A stretch of DNA of 64,000 nt from an uncultured Granulosicoccus sp. GTDB taxonomy: Bacteria > Pseudomonadota > Gammaproteobacteria > Granulosicoccales > Granulosicoccaceae. The stretch's first letter is position 1; each line of letters begins with the position of its first letter. The notes under the pieces were generated by a model. That model did no database searches and was not told the origin of the DNA. It was given only the letters and a program-made list of their open reading frames with translations. Positions 32,010 to 40,590 of this stretch are shown here, in pieces. The DNA lies in NCBI GenBank assembly GCA_947492525.1, contig CANLNQ010000016.1, forward strand, positions 62,001 to 126,000. Reading direction: 5' to 3'. A program made the translations under genes and the position numbers.

Positions 32010-33304
32010 GAGCAGGAAATCGCCTGACAGGAACACCGGGCGTAGGTGCAGCGGGTGTGCAGCAGGTAGACGCCTGGGATCTGAGCCCGGGGGCGGCAGC
32101 TTGCGACGGCTCGACGCCTGCCAACATCGAGCAGCAAAGCAAGGCGGCTTCTCTGGTGGGGCTGCGCTTGCTGTTTGCCGTGGATAGTCGCTTCCCCGGT
32201 CTCGGTGGTGCCGAGAGTCAGGCGCTGAAGCTGGCCGCGGCCTTGCGCGAACGTGGCGCCTATGTCGAATTCGTGACGCCCAGGGTACAGCCCAGCCAGC
32301 CGCTGGAAGAGACCTTCAACGGCTTTACCGTGAAACGCGTTGATTACCCGCATATCCGCTGGATCGGATCTCTGGTGTTGATGGTGAGTTTTGCTCGCTA
32401 TCTGTTGGCCAATCGCCGACGTTTCGATGCCTTGCACATTCACATCACACACCTGCTGGCAGCTTCCGCAGGCTATGTACGCCGCTGGACGGGATTACCG
32501 GTTACGACGAAGATCTCGGGCTTCTACGAGTTTGAAGGAGGCGTTCTGGATCAGCGTCGCCGTTTCATGCCGCTCAACTTTCTGATTCGAAAAGGGCTGA
32601 CACAGGTCGATCACGTGCAGACCATCAGTGAGCAGACTCGGGAAAAACTGCTTGAGGCCGGTTTTCGCGATGAACAGATACGGTTCGTACCCAACGGAAT
32701 CGATACAAGCCTGCCACCACAGCCGGCAGCTGGCGGACAGACACTGGTCATCGGCTATTGTGGTCGACTGCGTGAGGTCAAGGGTGTGCATGTTCTGCTC
32801 GACGCCTTCGCCAGAACCGTTCAGGCCAATCCCGGGCGACGTCTGATTCTGCGCATTGCCGGCGATGGCGACATGATTGAAAGCCTGCGGGCACAGGCCG
32901 AGTCTCTCGGTATGGCGTCCCAGGTAGAGTGGATGGGCATGATCGAGGACACGTCCAGCTTTTTCAAGGGCCTCGATATCTATGTACAACCCTCTTTTGC
33001 GGAAGGTCTGCCCAATTCGGTCATGGAAGCCATGGTCGAACAGCGGGCAGTCATTGCTTCGGATATCGGTGGCAACAATGATCTGGTCGAGGATGGCGTA
33101 ACCGGTCTGTTGTTTGCTGCGGGAGATGATGCGGGGCTGGCCGAACGTCTCTCCCGGTTGATCGACAATCCCGAATTGCGCGAGAACGTGGCAGTGTCGG
33201 GAAGAGGCCTGATCGTCGGGCGCTTCGGTTTCGATCGCGTTGTCGATGAACTGCTCGACTTGTACCGTGACGATGTTGAATCGAAAGACCAGGTGCAGCG
33301 CTGA
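32006..33304 (+). CDS. Glycosyltransferase family 4
   Basis: The 432-residue protein has a GT-B fold. The N-terminal acceptor domain begins after a 47-residue variable leader with LRLLFAVDSRFPGLGGAESQ; the C-terminal donor domain has VIGYCGRLREVKGVHVLLDAF, AGDGDM and the GT4 signature FAEGLPNSVMEAMVEQRAVIAS with the E-x7-E pair. It is a retaining, cytoplasmic or membrane-peripheral transferase adding a sugar to the lipid-linked EPS unit. ATG 32006 overlaps the upstream TGA (ATGA); the open frame extends 20 codons further into the barrel gene but is not credible. Its stop overlaps the next start. Sugar specificity is unknown. Confidence 0.9.
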   Translation: MRAGNRLTGTPGVGAAGVQQVDAWDLSPGAAACDGSTPANIEQQSKAASLVGLRLLFAVDSRFPGLGGAESQALKLAAALRERGAYVEFVTPRVQPSQPLEETFNGFTVKRVDYPHIRWIGSLVLMVSFARYLLANRRRFDALHIHITHLLAASAGYVRRWTGLPVTTKISGFYEFEGGVLDQRRRFMPLNFLIRKGLTQVDHVQTISEQTREKLLEAGFRDEQIRFVPNGIDTSLPPQPAAGGQTLVIGYCGRLREVKGVHVLLDAFARTVQANPGRRLILRIAGDGDMIESLRAQAESLGMASQVEWMGMIEDTSSFFKGLDIYVQPSFAEGLPNSVMEAMVEQRAVIASDIGGNNDLVEDGVTGLLFAAGDDAGLAERLSRLIDNPELRENVAVSGRGLIVGRFGFDRVVDELLDLYRDDVESKDQVQR

Positions 33305-34236
33305 TGTCTGCCAGTCGTATCGAAGAGGTGGTGGTCAGCATCTCCATCGACACTGAATGCGATCATGATCCGAACTGGGTCAGGTCCAGACCGTTGACTT
33401 TCGAATCCATCACCGAGGGGTTGCCGAATCGCCTGCAACCCGCTTTCGCCGAAGTAGGAGCCGTTCCGACATACCTGTTGACCGTCGAAGTGCTGGAAGA
33501 CCCCGACAGCATTGCGGCCTTGCAGGCGCTTTCCGGCGATTACGAGTACGGCACGCATCTGCACGCAGCCTTCATCGAGCCGGAGAAGAAGTACCATGAC
33601 TATGCCGGTGTGGACAGTCCGGATTTCCAGTGCGCCAGCTCGGCGGAAGTGGAATACCAGAAGCTGGCCAATCTGACCAGCTTGTTCGAAGACAAGCTTG
33701 GCTACGCACCGACCAGCTTCCGCGCAGGACGTTACGGTGCCGCGGCTCAATCCATCGACAGTCTGCAAAGGCTGGGGTACAAGGTTGATACCAGCGTGAC
33801 GCCGCATTTGCGCTGGAGTGAACCCAATGCCAGTGTGGATTTTCGCAAGGCGCCCGAGCAACCGTATTTTCCCGCACCAGGCACCATCATCGAGCCTGGC
33901 GAGGCATCAGAACAGGCACTGCTGGAGGTCCCTGTATCGGTCAAGCCGCGCCTGTTCAGGGATCCTCGGTGGTTTCGGCCCTGGTTTGCAAGCGTTGAGC
34001 AGATGAAGGAGGTGGTGCGCTACCAGATGAAGCAGCATGCCCATCAGCGCATTCTGTGTATCAACATGATGTTCCACTCCATGGAAGTCATCGAAAAGGC
34101 TTCTCCTTATCCGCAGAGCCAGTCTGATGTCAAACGGTATATCGATGACATGCAGGCTGCCTTGCAATGGTGCGCCGATGAAGGCGCGCGGTTTGTGCCC
34201 CTGTCGGATCTGCACGATCTGTATCTGACGGCCTGA
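33304..34236 (+). CDS. Polysaccharide deacetylase-like protein (WbmS/WalW type)
   Basis: The 310-residue protein starts with a deacetylase-fold strand carrying acidic residues (SISIDTECDHD, Asp17 and Glu19), then TYLLTVEVL, GTHLHAAFIEPE with the expected His residues, SFRAGRYGAAAQSIDSL and a long C-terminal half. This is the pattern of WbmS/WalW-type putative deacetylases in surface-polysaccharide loci rather than classic NodB. It may act on the cytosolic or periplasmic face; no signal peptide is visible, which favours the cytosol. The start ATG overlaps the stop of the glycosyltransferase, and the flippase begins 15 bases after its stop. Confidence 0.8.
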   Translation: MSASRIEEVVVSISIDTECDHDPNWVRSRPLTFESITEGLPNRLQPAFAEVGAVPTYLLTVEVLEDPDSIAALQALSGDYEYGTHLHAAFIEPEKKYHDYAGVDSPDFQCASSAEVEYQKLANLTSLFEDKLGYAPTSFRAGRYGAAAQSIDSLQRLGYKVDTSVTPHLRWSEPNASVDFRKAPEQPYFPAPGTIIEPGEASEQALLEVPVSVKPRLFRDPRWFRPWFASVEQMKEVVRYQMKQHAHQRILCINMMFHSMEVIEKASPYPQSQSDVKRYIDDMQAALQWCADEGARFVPLSDLHDLYLTA

Positions 34237-34250
34237 ACGGAAACACAACG

Positions 34251-35726
34251 ATGGCCGCAGTCGGCATCTTTCAGCACCTGAGAAACTATGCTTCTGCCGG
34301 GATGTTCTCTGCGGTGGTCGGCCTGGTCAGCTTTCCGGTCCTGACACGCAATCTGAGCGTTGCGGACTACGGAATCGTCGGCTTGATCTCGTCGAGTCTC
34401 ACCCTGTGCATCGCGTTTGGCAAACTGGGTGTACAGCATGCTGTCATTCGCTTCTTCGCTCAGATCAAGAACGGCAATATCGACTTCACTGTCGGTCAGA
34501 TGAACAGTACCGTCAGCATGATCTTCTTCAGCTTTGCCACCACAGCGACGATTCTCTGGCTGACACTGGGGTTCTTCGTGTTGCCCGCGGTGTTGCAGTA
34601 CGACGATATCTCGTCGCTGTTTCTGCTGGCCTCAGCCATCGTGTTCATCCGCCTGTTGGGCAGCGGGGTCATGAACTTCCTGCGGGCCCAGCAACGTAGC
34701 GCCGATGTCGCGATATCCCAGAGTATTGCGCGTTTTCTCAATCTGGCATTGATCCTCGTCGTGCTGTTTGCGGGCAATCTCGATGCCTGGAATGTCATTG
34801 CCTGTCTGTTGGTCGCAGAAGCGATGGGGGTTTTCTATGCCGCCTGGCAATACCGGCCGGATTTCCAGTTCAGACTGAAGGAAGTGTCGATGACTCTGGG
34901 CAAGGCCATGCTGGTCTACGGCTTGCCGCTGATGATGCTGGAATCATTGGGGCTGGTGTTGCGTCTCAGTGACCGCTACCTGATCGAAGCGCTTCTGGGG
35001 GTTGATTCACTGGGGCAGTATTCGGCATCCTACAACCTGACCTCGTATATCGATATCATCATCATTGCTGCGTTGATGCAGTCTCTCAGGCCGGCGTACA
35101 TGCAGATCTGGGAATCGAAGGGGCAAGGGTCTACCCAGCAGTTCCTGTCGGGCGGCTTTCGCATGTACATGGTGGTGGGCATTCCCTTCATTGCGATGTT
35201 TTCCATCACCAGTCCCTATCTGCTCGGTTTCCTGGCCGGAGAAAAATACAGTCCAGGTACCGTCATCATTCCCTATGTGGCCATCAGTTTCTGGCTGGAA
35301 GGGGCCATGCATTTTCTCGCTGCAGGCCTGTATATCTTCAAGAACACGAAGTTGCTGATGCTGTGGAGCCTGGTCGCGACCGTGATCAATCTGAGCCTGA
35401 ACTTCGTGCTCATACCGGTTTTCGGTATCACCGGTGCGGCAGTGGTCACGATCATTTCCTATGTCGTTTTCATGATGGGGGTGACTGGAAGTGCGTTCCG
35501 CTATGTGACATTCCCCGTCAGCTTCAAGGCGCCTGCAATCATGTTGCTGGCCAGCCTGCTGGTTTTCCTTGTGCTGAGCGCCATCGATCTGCATGGCGAT
35601 GTGGCGAATTTCCTGGGCAAGGGCGTGATCGGTACCAGTCTGCTACTGATGTTGATGTTGTTCGTGGACCCGCAAATCAAGCAATGGTCCAGAGACAAAC
35701 TGCTGGCAAGAACCCGGTGGGTGTAA
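34251..35726 (+). CDS. Wzx-like oligosaccharide flippase
   Basis: The 491-residue protein has 12 to 14 membrane helices spread over its full length and the N-terminal FQHLRNYASAGMFSAVVGLVSFPVLTRNLS typical (in segments) of the polysaccharide-transport MOP family. It would flip the lipid-linked repeat unit from cytoplasm to periplasm. Its presence, with a Wzy-like polymerase and a chain-length protein, marks the locus as a Wzx/Wzy-dependent pathway, not an ABC-exporter one. The next gene starts two bases after the stop, so they are co-transcribed. Confidence 0.9.
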   Translation: MAAVGIFQHLRNYASAGMFSAVVGLVSFPVLTRNLSVADYGIVGLISSSLTLCIAFGKLGVQHAVIRFFAQIKNGNIDFTVGQMNSTVSMIFFSFATTATILWLTLGFFVLPAVLQYDDISSLFLLASAIVFIRLLGSGVMNFLRAQQRSADVAISQSIARFLNLALILVVLFAGNLDAWNVIACLLVAEAMGVFYAAWQYRPDFQFRLKEVSMTLGKAMLVYGLPLMMLESLGLVLRLSDRYLIEALLGVDSLGQYSASYNLTSYIDIIIIAALMQSLRPAYMQIWESKGQGSTQQFLSGGFRMYMVVGIPFIAMFSITSPYLLGFLAGEKYSPGTVIIPYVAISFWLEGAMHFLAAGLYIFKNTKLLMLWSLVATVINLSLNFVLIPVFGITGAAVVTIISYVVFMMGVTGSAFRYVTFPVSFKAPAIMLLASLLVFLVLSAIDLHGDVANFLGKGVIGTSLLLMLMLFVDPQIKQWSRDKLLARTRWV

Positions 35727-35728
35727 TC

Positions 35729-36877
35729 ATGACGTCTCTTTTTCTGATCGCTGTCTGTTTCTGTCTGTATACCTATCTGGTGTTCCCGATGGTGTTGCAT
35801 TGGCGTGCGAGTGGTTCGCGAAGTGTCGCTGAGAACCGCTCATCCGTTGATGAAGGTATGAGGGGACATGAGGCAGTGGATTCAGTGAGTATCGTGATTG
35901 CTGCACATAACGAGGCGAGGAATCTGCCTGCCAAGATTGCCTCTCTGGATGCGCTGGATTATCCGGCAGAGCTGTTGGAGTGTGTATTCGTGTCAGACGG
36001 TTCGTCTGACGAAACCGTGGCGCTGTTGAAGCAGGCCTGTGCGGATCGACCCGGTTGGCATTTTCATCATTACGAGGAAGCGGCAGGCAAACCTACCGCC
36101 CTGAATCTGGGCGTTGCCCAGGCAAGTGGCGATATCATCGTGTTCATGGATGCTCGGCAGCGTGTTGCACCGCCGGCGATCCGGGCATTGGTGAGTCGTC
36201 TGGCCGAGCCGGGGGTTGGCGCGGTCAGTGGTGAACTGGTGTTGCGTGGCGACCTGGGCGATGAGGCACGCAATGTGGGCCTGTACTGGCGATACGAAAA
36301 GTGGATACGCGACAATGAAAGTCGCCTGTTTTCGACCACCGGTGCCACCGGTGCTCTGTACGCCATCAGACGGGCCGATTACAGTCCGCTGCCGGCGGAT
36401 ACCTTGCTGGACGATTTTGACACGCCCGTGAGGTTGTTGGGGCAGGGTATGCGTACGGTTCTGGAGTCAGGTGCACAGATATTCGATCAGGCCGAAGGCG
36501 ATTCCGCGCAGGAATTCCGGCGCAAGGTTCGTACGCTGGCAGGTAATTTCCAGTCCTTTGCCCGCTACCCCTGGCTGTTCGATCCGCGTCGCAATCCGGT
36601 CTGGTGGCAATTTCTTTCCCACAAGGTGTGTCGCTTGCTGGTGCCCTATGCCCTGTTGCTGGCCTTGCTGGCAAGTGTGTTCGGCGATACGCCGTTTCTG
36701 CATATCATGCTGGTCTGTCAGCTGTGTTTCTATGGTCTGGGTCTGCTGGGATTTTTCGGCATGACCAACAAGCTCACCAACGTGATAAAGATATTTCTGC
36801 AATTGAACGCCGCTGCGGTCGTGGGGGCCTGGCAGTCCCTGTCGGGCCGCCGAGCCGTGCGCTGGAAGACCTCATGA
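35729..36877 (+). CDS. Membrane glycosyltransferase family 2
   Basis: The 382-residue protein has an N-terminal membrane helix (about 1-20), a GT-A catalytic domain starting VSIVIAAHNEARNLP, and two to three C-terminal helices (about 295-365). The acidic residues are in VSDGSSDET (about 89), FMDARQR (about 140) and LLDDFD (about 229), and the usual QxxRW motif is replaced by RRKVRTLAG (about 265), as in some cellulose-synthase-like enzymes. ATG 35729 is two bases after the flippase stop; the frame is open far upstream inside the flippase but that part is not coding. Stop and next start overlap (ATGA). Donor sugar unknown. Confidence 0.9.
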   Translation: MTSLFLIAVCFCLYTYLVFPMVLHWRASGSRSVAENRSSVDEGMRGHEAVDSVSIVIAAHNEARNLPAKIASLDALDYPAELLECVFVSDGSSDETVALLKQACADRPGWHFHHYEEAAGKPTALNLGVAQASGDIIVFMDARQRVAPPAIRALVSRLAEPGVGAVSGELVLRGDLGDEARNVGLYWRYEKWIRDNESRLFSTTGATGALYAIRRADYSPLPADTLLDDFDTPVRLLGQGMRTVLESGAQIFDQAEGDSAQEFRRKVRTLAGNFQSFARYPWLFDPRRNPVWWQFLSHKVCRLLVPYALLLALLASVFGDTPFLHIMLVCQLCFYGLGLLGFFGMTNKLTNVIKIFLQLNAAAVVGAWQSLSGRRAVRWKTS

Positions 36878-37686
36878 GCGTTGTTCTGATGTACCACGCC
36901 CTGTACCGGGGTGAAGACACGTCGGCCATTGATCAGGAAGACCTGCCGTACGCAGTCAGCGAGGCCGATTTCATCCAGCAGCTGGACCTCCTGCAGCAGA
37001 AACAGGTGGGGCTGTTCGATCAAGACAACGCGCCTGACATCGTCATCACTTTCGACGACGGACACGCGAGCAATCTGGAGATCGCAGCACCGTTATTGCT
37101 CGAACGCGAGATGCCAGCCATATTCTTTGTCACCAGCGACTTCATCGGCAATCGCCCGGGGTTCATGAACGGCGAGCAGTTGGCGATGCTGGCAGGCATG
37201 CCCGGCATGTGTGTGGGCAGCCATGGTGTGAGCCATCGTTTCCTGGATGACCTGGACGAGGCGCAGCTGCGTGAGGAGCTGAGTGAAAGTCGTGGACGGC
37301 TGGAAGCGTGGGCGGGACGGGAATGCCGTTCAATTTCGTTTCCCGGTGGTCGCTACAATGACAATACGCTGAATTTACTCAAAGACACAGGATATTGGCA
37401 GTGGTACGGTTCCGAAATTGGTACTGTAGATCACGTCGGGAGTTTTCTCCCGAGCAACGACAGAACGGACAGCGGTCGGCAACTGCTGGTTCAGAATCGC
37501 CGAAGCCCGATCGAGCGGGTAGCGATCCGGCGTTCGACCAGCATCGAGGAGTTTGCTCGCATGATCGGTCCGGATGAAGCGTATTACACAGATCACCGAC
37601 GTCGCAGCCAGGCCAAGGCACTGCTGAGACGCGTATTGGGCAACCGGCTTTATCATGGCCTCTACAAATTCCTTTCAGCACGCTGA
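36874..37686 (+). CDS. NodB-type polysaccharide deacetylase
   Basis: The 270-residue protein has the NodB homology domain: motif 1 TFDDGH (about 58-63, catalytic base and metal Asp), motif 2 GSHGVSH (about 115-121, metal His pair) and motif 3 FPGGRYND. The start MSVVLMYHALY is typical of cytosolic or membrane-associated members, and there is no signal peptide. It would remove N-acetyl (or O-acetyl) groups from EPS sugars, giving free amines. ATG 36874 overlaps the GT2 stop. Its end overlaps the polymerase start by 32 bases. Together with the WbmS-like gene it makes two deacetylase-fold proteins in one locus. Confidence 0.9.
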   Translation: MSVVLMYHALYRGEDTSAIDQEDLPYAVSEADFIQQLDLLQQKQVGLFDQDNAPDIVITFDDGHASNLEIAAPLLLEREMPAIFFVTSDFIGNRPGFMNGEQLAMLAGMPGMCVGSHGVSHRFLDDLDEAQLREELSESRGRLEAWAGRECRSISFPGGRYNDNTLNLLKDTGYWQWYGSEIGTVDHVGSFLPSNDRTDSGRQLLVQNRRSPIERVAIRRSTSIEEFARMIGPDEAYYTDHRRRSQAKALLRRVLGNRLYHGLYKFLSAR

Positions 37687-39583
37687 GGACGAGTTCCCGG
37701 ACGACAGGGACGATCCTGGCCAGAGCCGTCGAGAGCAGCGTTCTGCGCGGGCAGAAGGCTCCGATGATGCCGATATGCGACCGGAGCTTCGAGGAGCCGG
37801 TGAATCGACGCGGGTAAAACGCAGGGCTTCTCGCAGTGCACTGCGCAACAAGCGAGTCGAAGCGGAGAAGGGCGAAGTCATCTCCGGGTTTCCCAAACTG
37901 GAAGGTCTGAAGCCGGTACTGATGTTTCTGGCCTTGCCGGCAGTGCTGGTCATGGCCATTACCTTGTCGGGTGGCAACTGGCCTGCGTCGATTCTGTATC
38001 CCATCGCGATGGGCCTGGGACTGATTGTCGCTCTCAGTGCCCTGAAAGGGGTCGAGCTGGTCATGGCCTGCATGATCATCTACCTGCCTTTTTCCAAGAT
38101 ATTCGTGGTGCCCCTGGCTCCGGGTGTCAACGGCACCAACATGCTGATCTTGCTGGGTTTGTTCGCCGCCTTGCTGCGTGCGGCAGCACTCCGGCAGAAG
38201 ATCAACGAATGGCCACCGGGAACAGCGCTGGTGGCGATTTTCGGCGTGCTGAGCGCCCTGTCCATTGTCACCATTTCACTGCTTCCGGGCGGTCGTACCT
38301 ATTTTCTCTATAACGAGGTACTCAATTACAAGGCCTGGATAGATCAGTTCATCTTCTACTTCATCATGCTGATGTGCGTGCGTGATGTCGAAACGGCCAA
38401 GCGCTGTGTCATCTACATGCTTATCGGTTCCGTTCTGGTCGTGCTGTATGCCGTGCCCGAAATGCTGGACAAGATGGGTCGATCGACCATCGAGAAGAGC
38501 CGAATCGACGGTCCTCATCTGCAGTCCAACAACTTCGGTGGCTTTGTTGCCTACACGCTGCTGCCTCTGGTGGCCTTCTTCTTCATGTATATCAAGGATC
38601 TGAGAGCCTGGTTGTTGACGCCATACTTTCTGGTGGCGGCCAAGGTTCTGATCACGACCTTCTCCCGTGGTGCCTACGTGGCAATGGTCATTGGCGGATT
38701 CCTGGCGGGCTGGTACAAGGGGCGAGGTTTCCTGGCGCTCTGGTCAACACTGCTCCTGTGTTTTCTGCTGGTATTCCCGAGCCTGATTCCCGAGGCGATC
38801 ACGGCTCGCATGGACAGTATCGTCAACGCGGATGCCGAATCCTCCATTCCGGAAGAGGAGAAGCTGGACAAGAGCTCGGAGACCCGGCTGGTCATGTGGC
38901 GGGCGGGTGCACAGATGATCATGGAGAGCCCGGTTTTCGGCAAGGGATTCAAGGGATTTCCCTTTCTCAAGGATGGCTATACCGAGATTCCGGTGGAGGA
39001 AGCTGATCCGCACAGCATGTACCTGTATATCGGCTCGCAGATGGGCTTGCCTGCGCTGGCCTTGTTTCTGTTGATATTGGGTTACAGCTTCAATCTGGGG
39101 CGCTTGCATGCCTCCAATGAGCATGACCGCTTCATCAGGGCCATCGGCATCGGTGGGGCTGCGGCCACCGCCTGTTATGCGGTGGTGTGCGTTTTCGGTT
39201 CGCGGGCAGTCACGCTGAATTTCACCGCGTATTTCTGGGCGTATCTGGTGGTCATGCAGGTACTGAAACAGAAGATGATCGAAGCCGAGGTCGCGCTCAA
39301 GCCGGTCACCAGGCGCACCAATGCGTTCGCTGAAAGTGGCAAGGGAACACGGGGTGATCGGCTGGACGAGCCAGAACAGGTGGAAGTGGTTGCAGCAGCG
39401 CCTGCCGGCCATTCTCGCGCTGACCGTCGTGCTGGAATGCGCGGAGCGGCAGCCTTTCAGGCAGGTTTGCAGAAAGCGGATGAGCCGGATCCCCGCCCGG
39501 CGTCATCGGAAATGCCCGATGACATCATCAGTGATCGCATGAAGCGCAAATTGCGTCGACAGCGAGGCAAGGGCGCTTTGTGA
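37655..39583 (+). CDS. O-antigen ligase/polymerase-like (Wzy) membrane protein
   Basis: The 642-residue protein has about ten membrane helices (roughly 90-540) and a large periplasmic loop with the Wzy_C/O-antigen-ligase signature (TRLVMWRAGAQMIMESPVFGKGF, then the His-containing EEADPHSMYL). It probably polymerises the lipid-linked repeat. Two features are unusual: a charged, Arg/Glu-rich N-terminal tail of about 85 residues and a charged C-terminal tail of about 105 residues ending KRKLRRQRGKGAL, both likely cytosolic. ATG 37655 overlaps the upstream gene by 32 bases; a start further in would shorten the tail. It is the last gene of the plus-strand EPS run. Confidence 0.88.
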   Translation: MASTNSFQHAEDEFPDDRDDPGQSRREQRSARAEGSDDADMRPELRGAGESTRVKRRASRSALRNKRVEAEKGEVISGFPKLEGLKPVLMFLALPAVLVMAITLSGGNWPASILYPIAMGLGLIVALSALKGVELVMACMIIYLPFSKIFVVPLAPGVNGTNMLILLGLFAALLRAAALRQKINEWPPGTALVAIFGVLSALSIVTISLLPGGRTYFLYNEVLNYKAWIDQFIFYFIMLMCVRDVETAKRCVIYMLIGSVLVVLYAVPEMLDKMGRSTIEKSRIDGPHLQSNNFGGFVAYTLLPLVAFFFMYIKDLRAWLLTPYFLVAAKVLITTFSRGAYVAMVIGGFLAGWYKGRGFLALWSTLLLCFLLVFPSLIPEAITARMDSIVNADAESSIPEEEKLDKSSETRLVMWRAGAQMIMESPVFGKGFKGFPFLKDGYTEIPVEEADPHSMYLYIGSQMGLPALALFLLILGYSFNLGRLHASNEHDRFIRAIGIGGAAATACYAVVCVFGSRAVTLNFTAYFWAYLVVMQVLKQKMIEAEVALKPVTRRTNAFAESGKGTRGDRLDEPEQVEVVAAAPAGHSRADRRAGMRGAAAFQAGLQKADEPDPRPASSEMPDDIISDRMKRKLRRQRGKGAL

Positions 39584-39635
39584 ACCATCCTGTGGCTGAA
39601 AGGCTGGCTCGACTGAAGCACGTCAATCTCGATTG

Positions 39636-39673
39636 TTGATTGCTGCGCGATCGAATGGTCTTGATTGCTGCGC
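39636..39673. repeat. 13-base direct repeat
   Basis: TTGATTGCTGCGC occurs at 39636-39648 and again at 39661-39673, 25 bases apart start to start. Flanking bases differ. It may be a two-site protein-binding element or a chance duplication in the intergenic gap after the EPS locus. Confidence 0.6.
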
Positions 39674-40128
39674 AACAGGCTTGCCAGCGTTATTTTCGCC
39701 GATTGCCGACCTGTTTCGATGCGCAGGCAACTTGATTTTGCACAGATCATCACAAGAATTCAGATCGGCCTTCACGGCAACGCGTCGCTCACGCGTGACA
39801 GCTGGCTGTCGTGGCTGAAGTGTGAATATGTGTAACCCCTGCTTTTCATTCGCGTTTCAAGTGCAGACGCGCGCCTGCCCAGTGCCTTCTGCCGTGCCGT
39901 GTCGGTAATCTGGTCGTCGGGCAGATAGCTCCCCAATCGGTGAAAATTGTGGCAATTCACGCTATCGCAGGGTTTGCAGGTCTACACTTTATTCGAGTGT
40001 CGAGGTAACTTGTCACTCAGGGAAATCGTAAGAAACCCTGCAATTGAGTTACGTTTTTCCGGCACCATGATGTTGGGGTATGAATATTGCGATCCTTCAG
40101 TCAAGCGTGATCGCAGGACCAGTCCCTG

Positions 40129-40143
40129 ATATACGTCGTATAT
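40129..40143. promoter_or_regulatory. Palindrome upstream of clpS
   Basis: ATATACG-T-CGTATAT is a perfect 7-1-7 inverted repeat 54 bases ahead of the clpS start. It could be an operator or lie near the promoter; no known regulator consensus was recognised. Confidence 0.35.
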
Positions 40144-40197
40144 TGATGGTGAAGGATTGATCTTGAGACGGATTAATCGATCTCGTGGAACCAGTAG

Positions 40198-40515
40198 ATG
40201 AGTGAAGAAGACAAAAACAGGGAAGGCGGGTTAGCGGTCGAAACCGCCAGGCCGAAGATCGCAAAGCCACCGCTTTGGAAGGTGGTGTTGTTGAACGACG
40301 ACTACACACCGATGGAGTTTGTCGTCGAAGTGCTGCAGGTATTTTTCAAGTTGGACAAGGAGCAGGCGACCAGAGTCATGCTGCATGTTCATCAGAAGGG
40401 CAAGGGTGTGTGTGGACTGTTTACGAGGGAAATTGCCGAAACCAAGGTTGCTCAGGTAACCCAGTTGGCCAGGGAACGTAAACATCCGCTGTTGTGCGAA
40501 ATGGAAAAGGAGTAA
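40198..40515 (+). CDS. clpS: ClpS adaptor protein
   Basis: ClpS delivers N-degron substrates to ClpAP. The 105-residue protein has a flexible N-terminal tail of about 25 residues and the conserved core [34 protein letters not shown] and [10 protein letters not shown], with the Asn-Asp-Asp and Met that line the N-end residue pocket and His of the HVH stretch. Length is equal to E. coli ClpS (106). It is 75 bases ahead of clpA, the standard pair. It begins at ATG 40198 with only a weak ribosome site. Confidence 0.97.
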   Translation: MSEEDKNREGGLAVETARPKIAKPPLWKVVLLNDDYTPMEFVVEVLQVFFKLDKEQATRVMLHVHQKGKGVCGLFTREIAETKVAQVTQLARERKHPLLCEMEKE

Positions 40516-40590
40516 CTACGAGCAGTCTGGAGAGAGAGTCTCTGCCAGGCGGCTGCAACGAAACGAAGTATCCAGAGTGGACGATCCAAC

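Larger units (their letters stand above)
39584..40197. other. 614-base gene-free gap between EPS locus and clpS
   Basis: No convincing gene is seen on either strand; short open frames of about 60 codons lack ribosome sites and family features. The left half has a 13-base direct repeat (39636-39673). The right half (about 40000-40197) is AT-richer, contains a 15-base palindrome (40129-40143) and presumably holds the clpS promoter. No tRNA or known RNA motif was recognised. Confidence 0.6.

Noticed and set aside
39772-39960. Minus-strand 62-codon ORF in the gap before clpS
   Set aside because: It starts with GTG, has no ribosome site, no family features and no neighbour on its strand.
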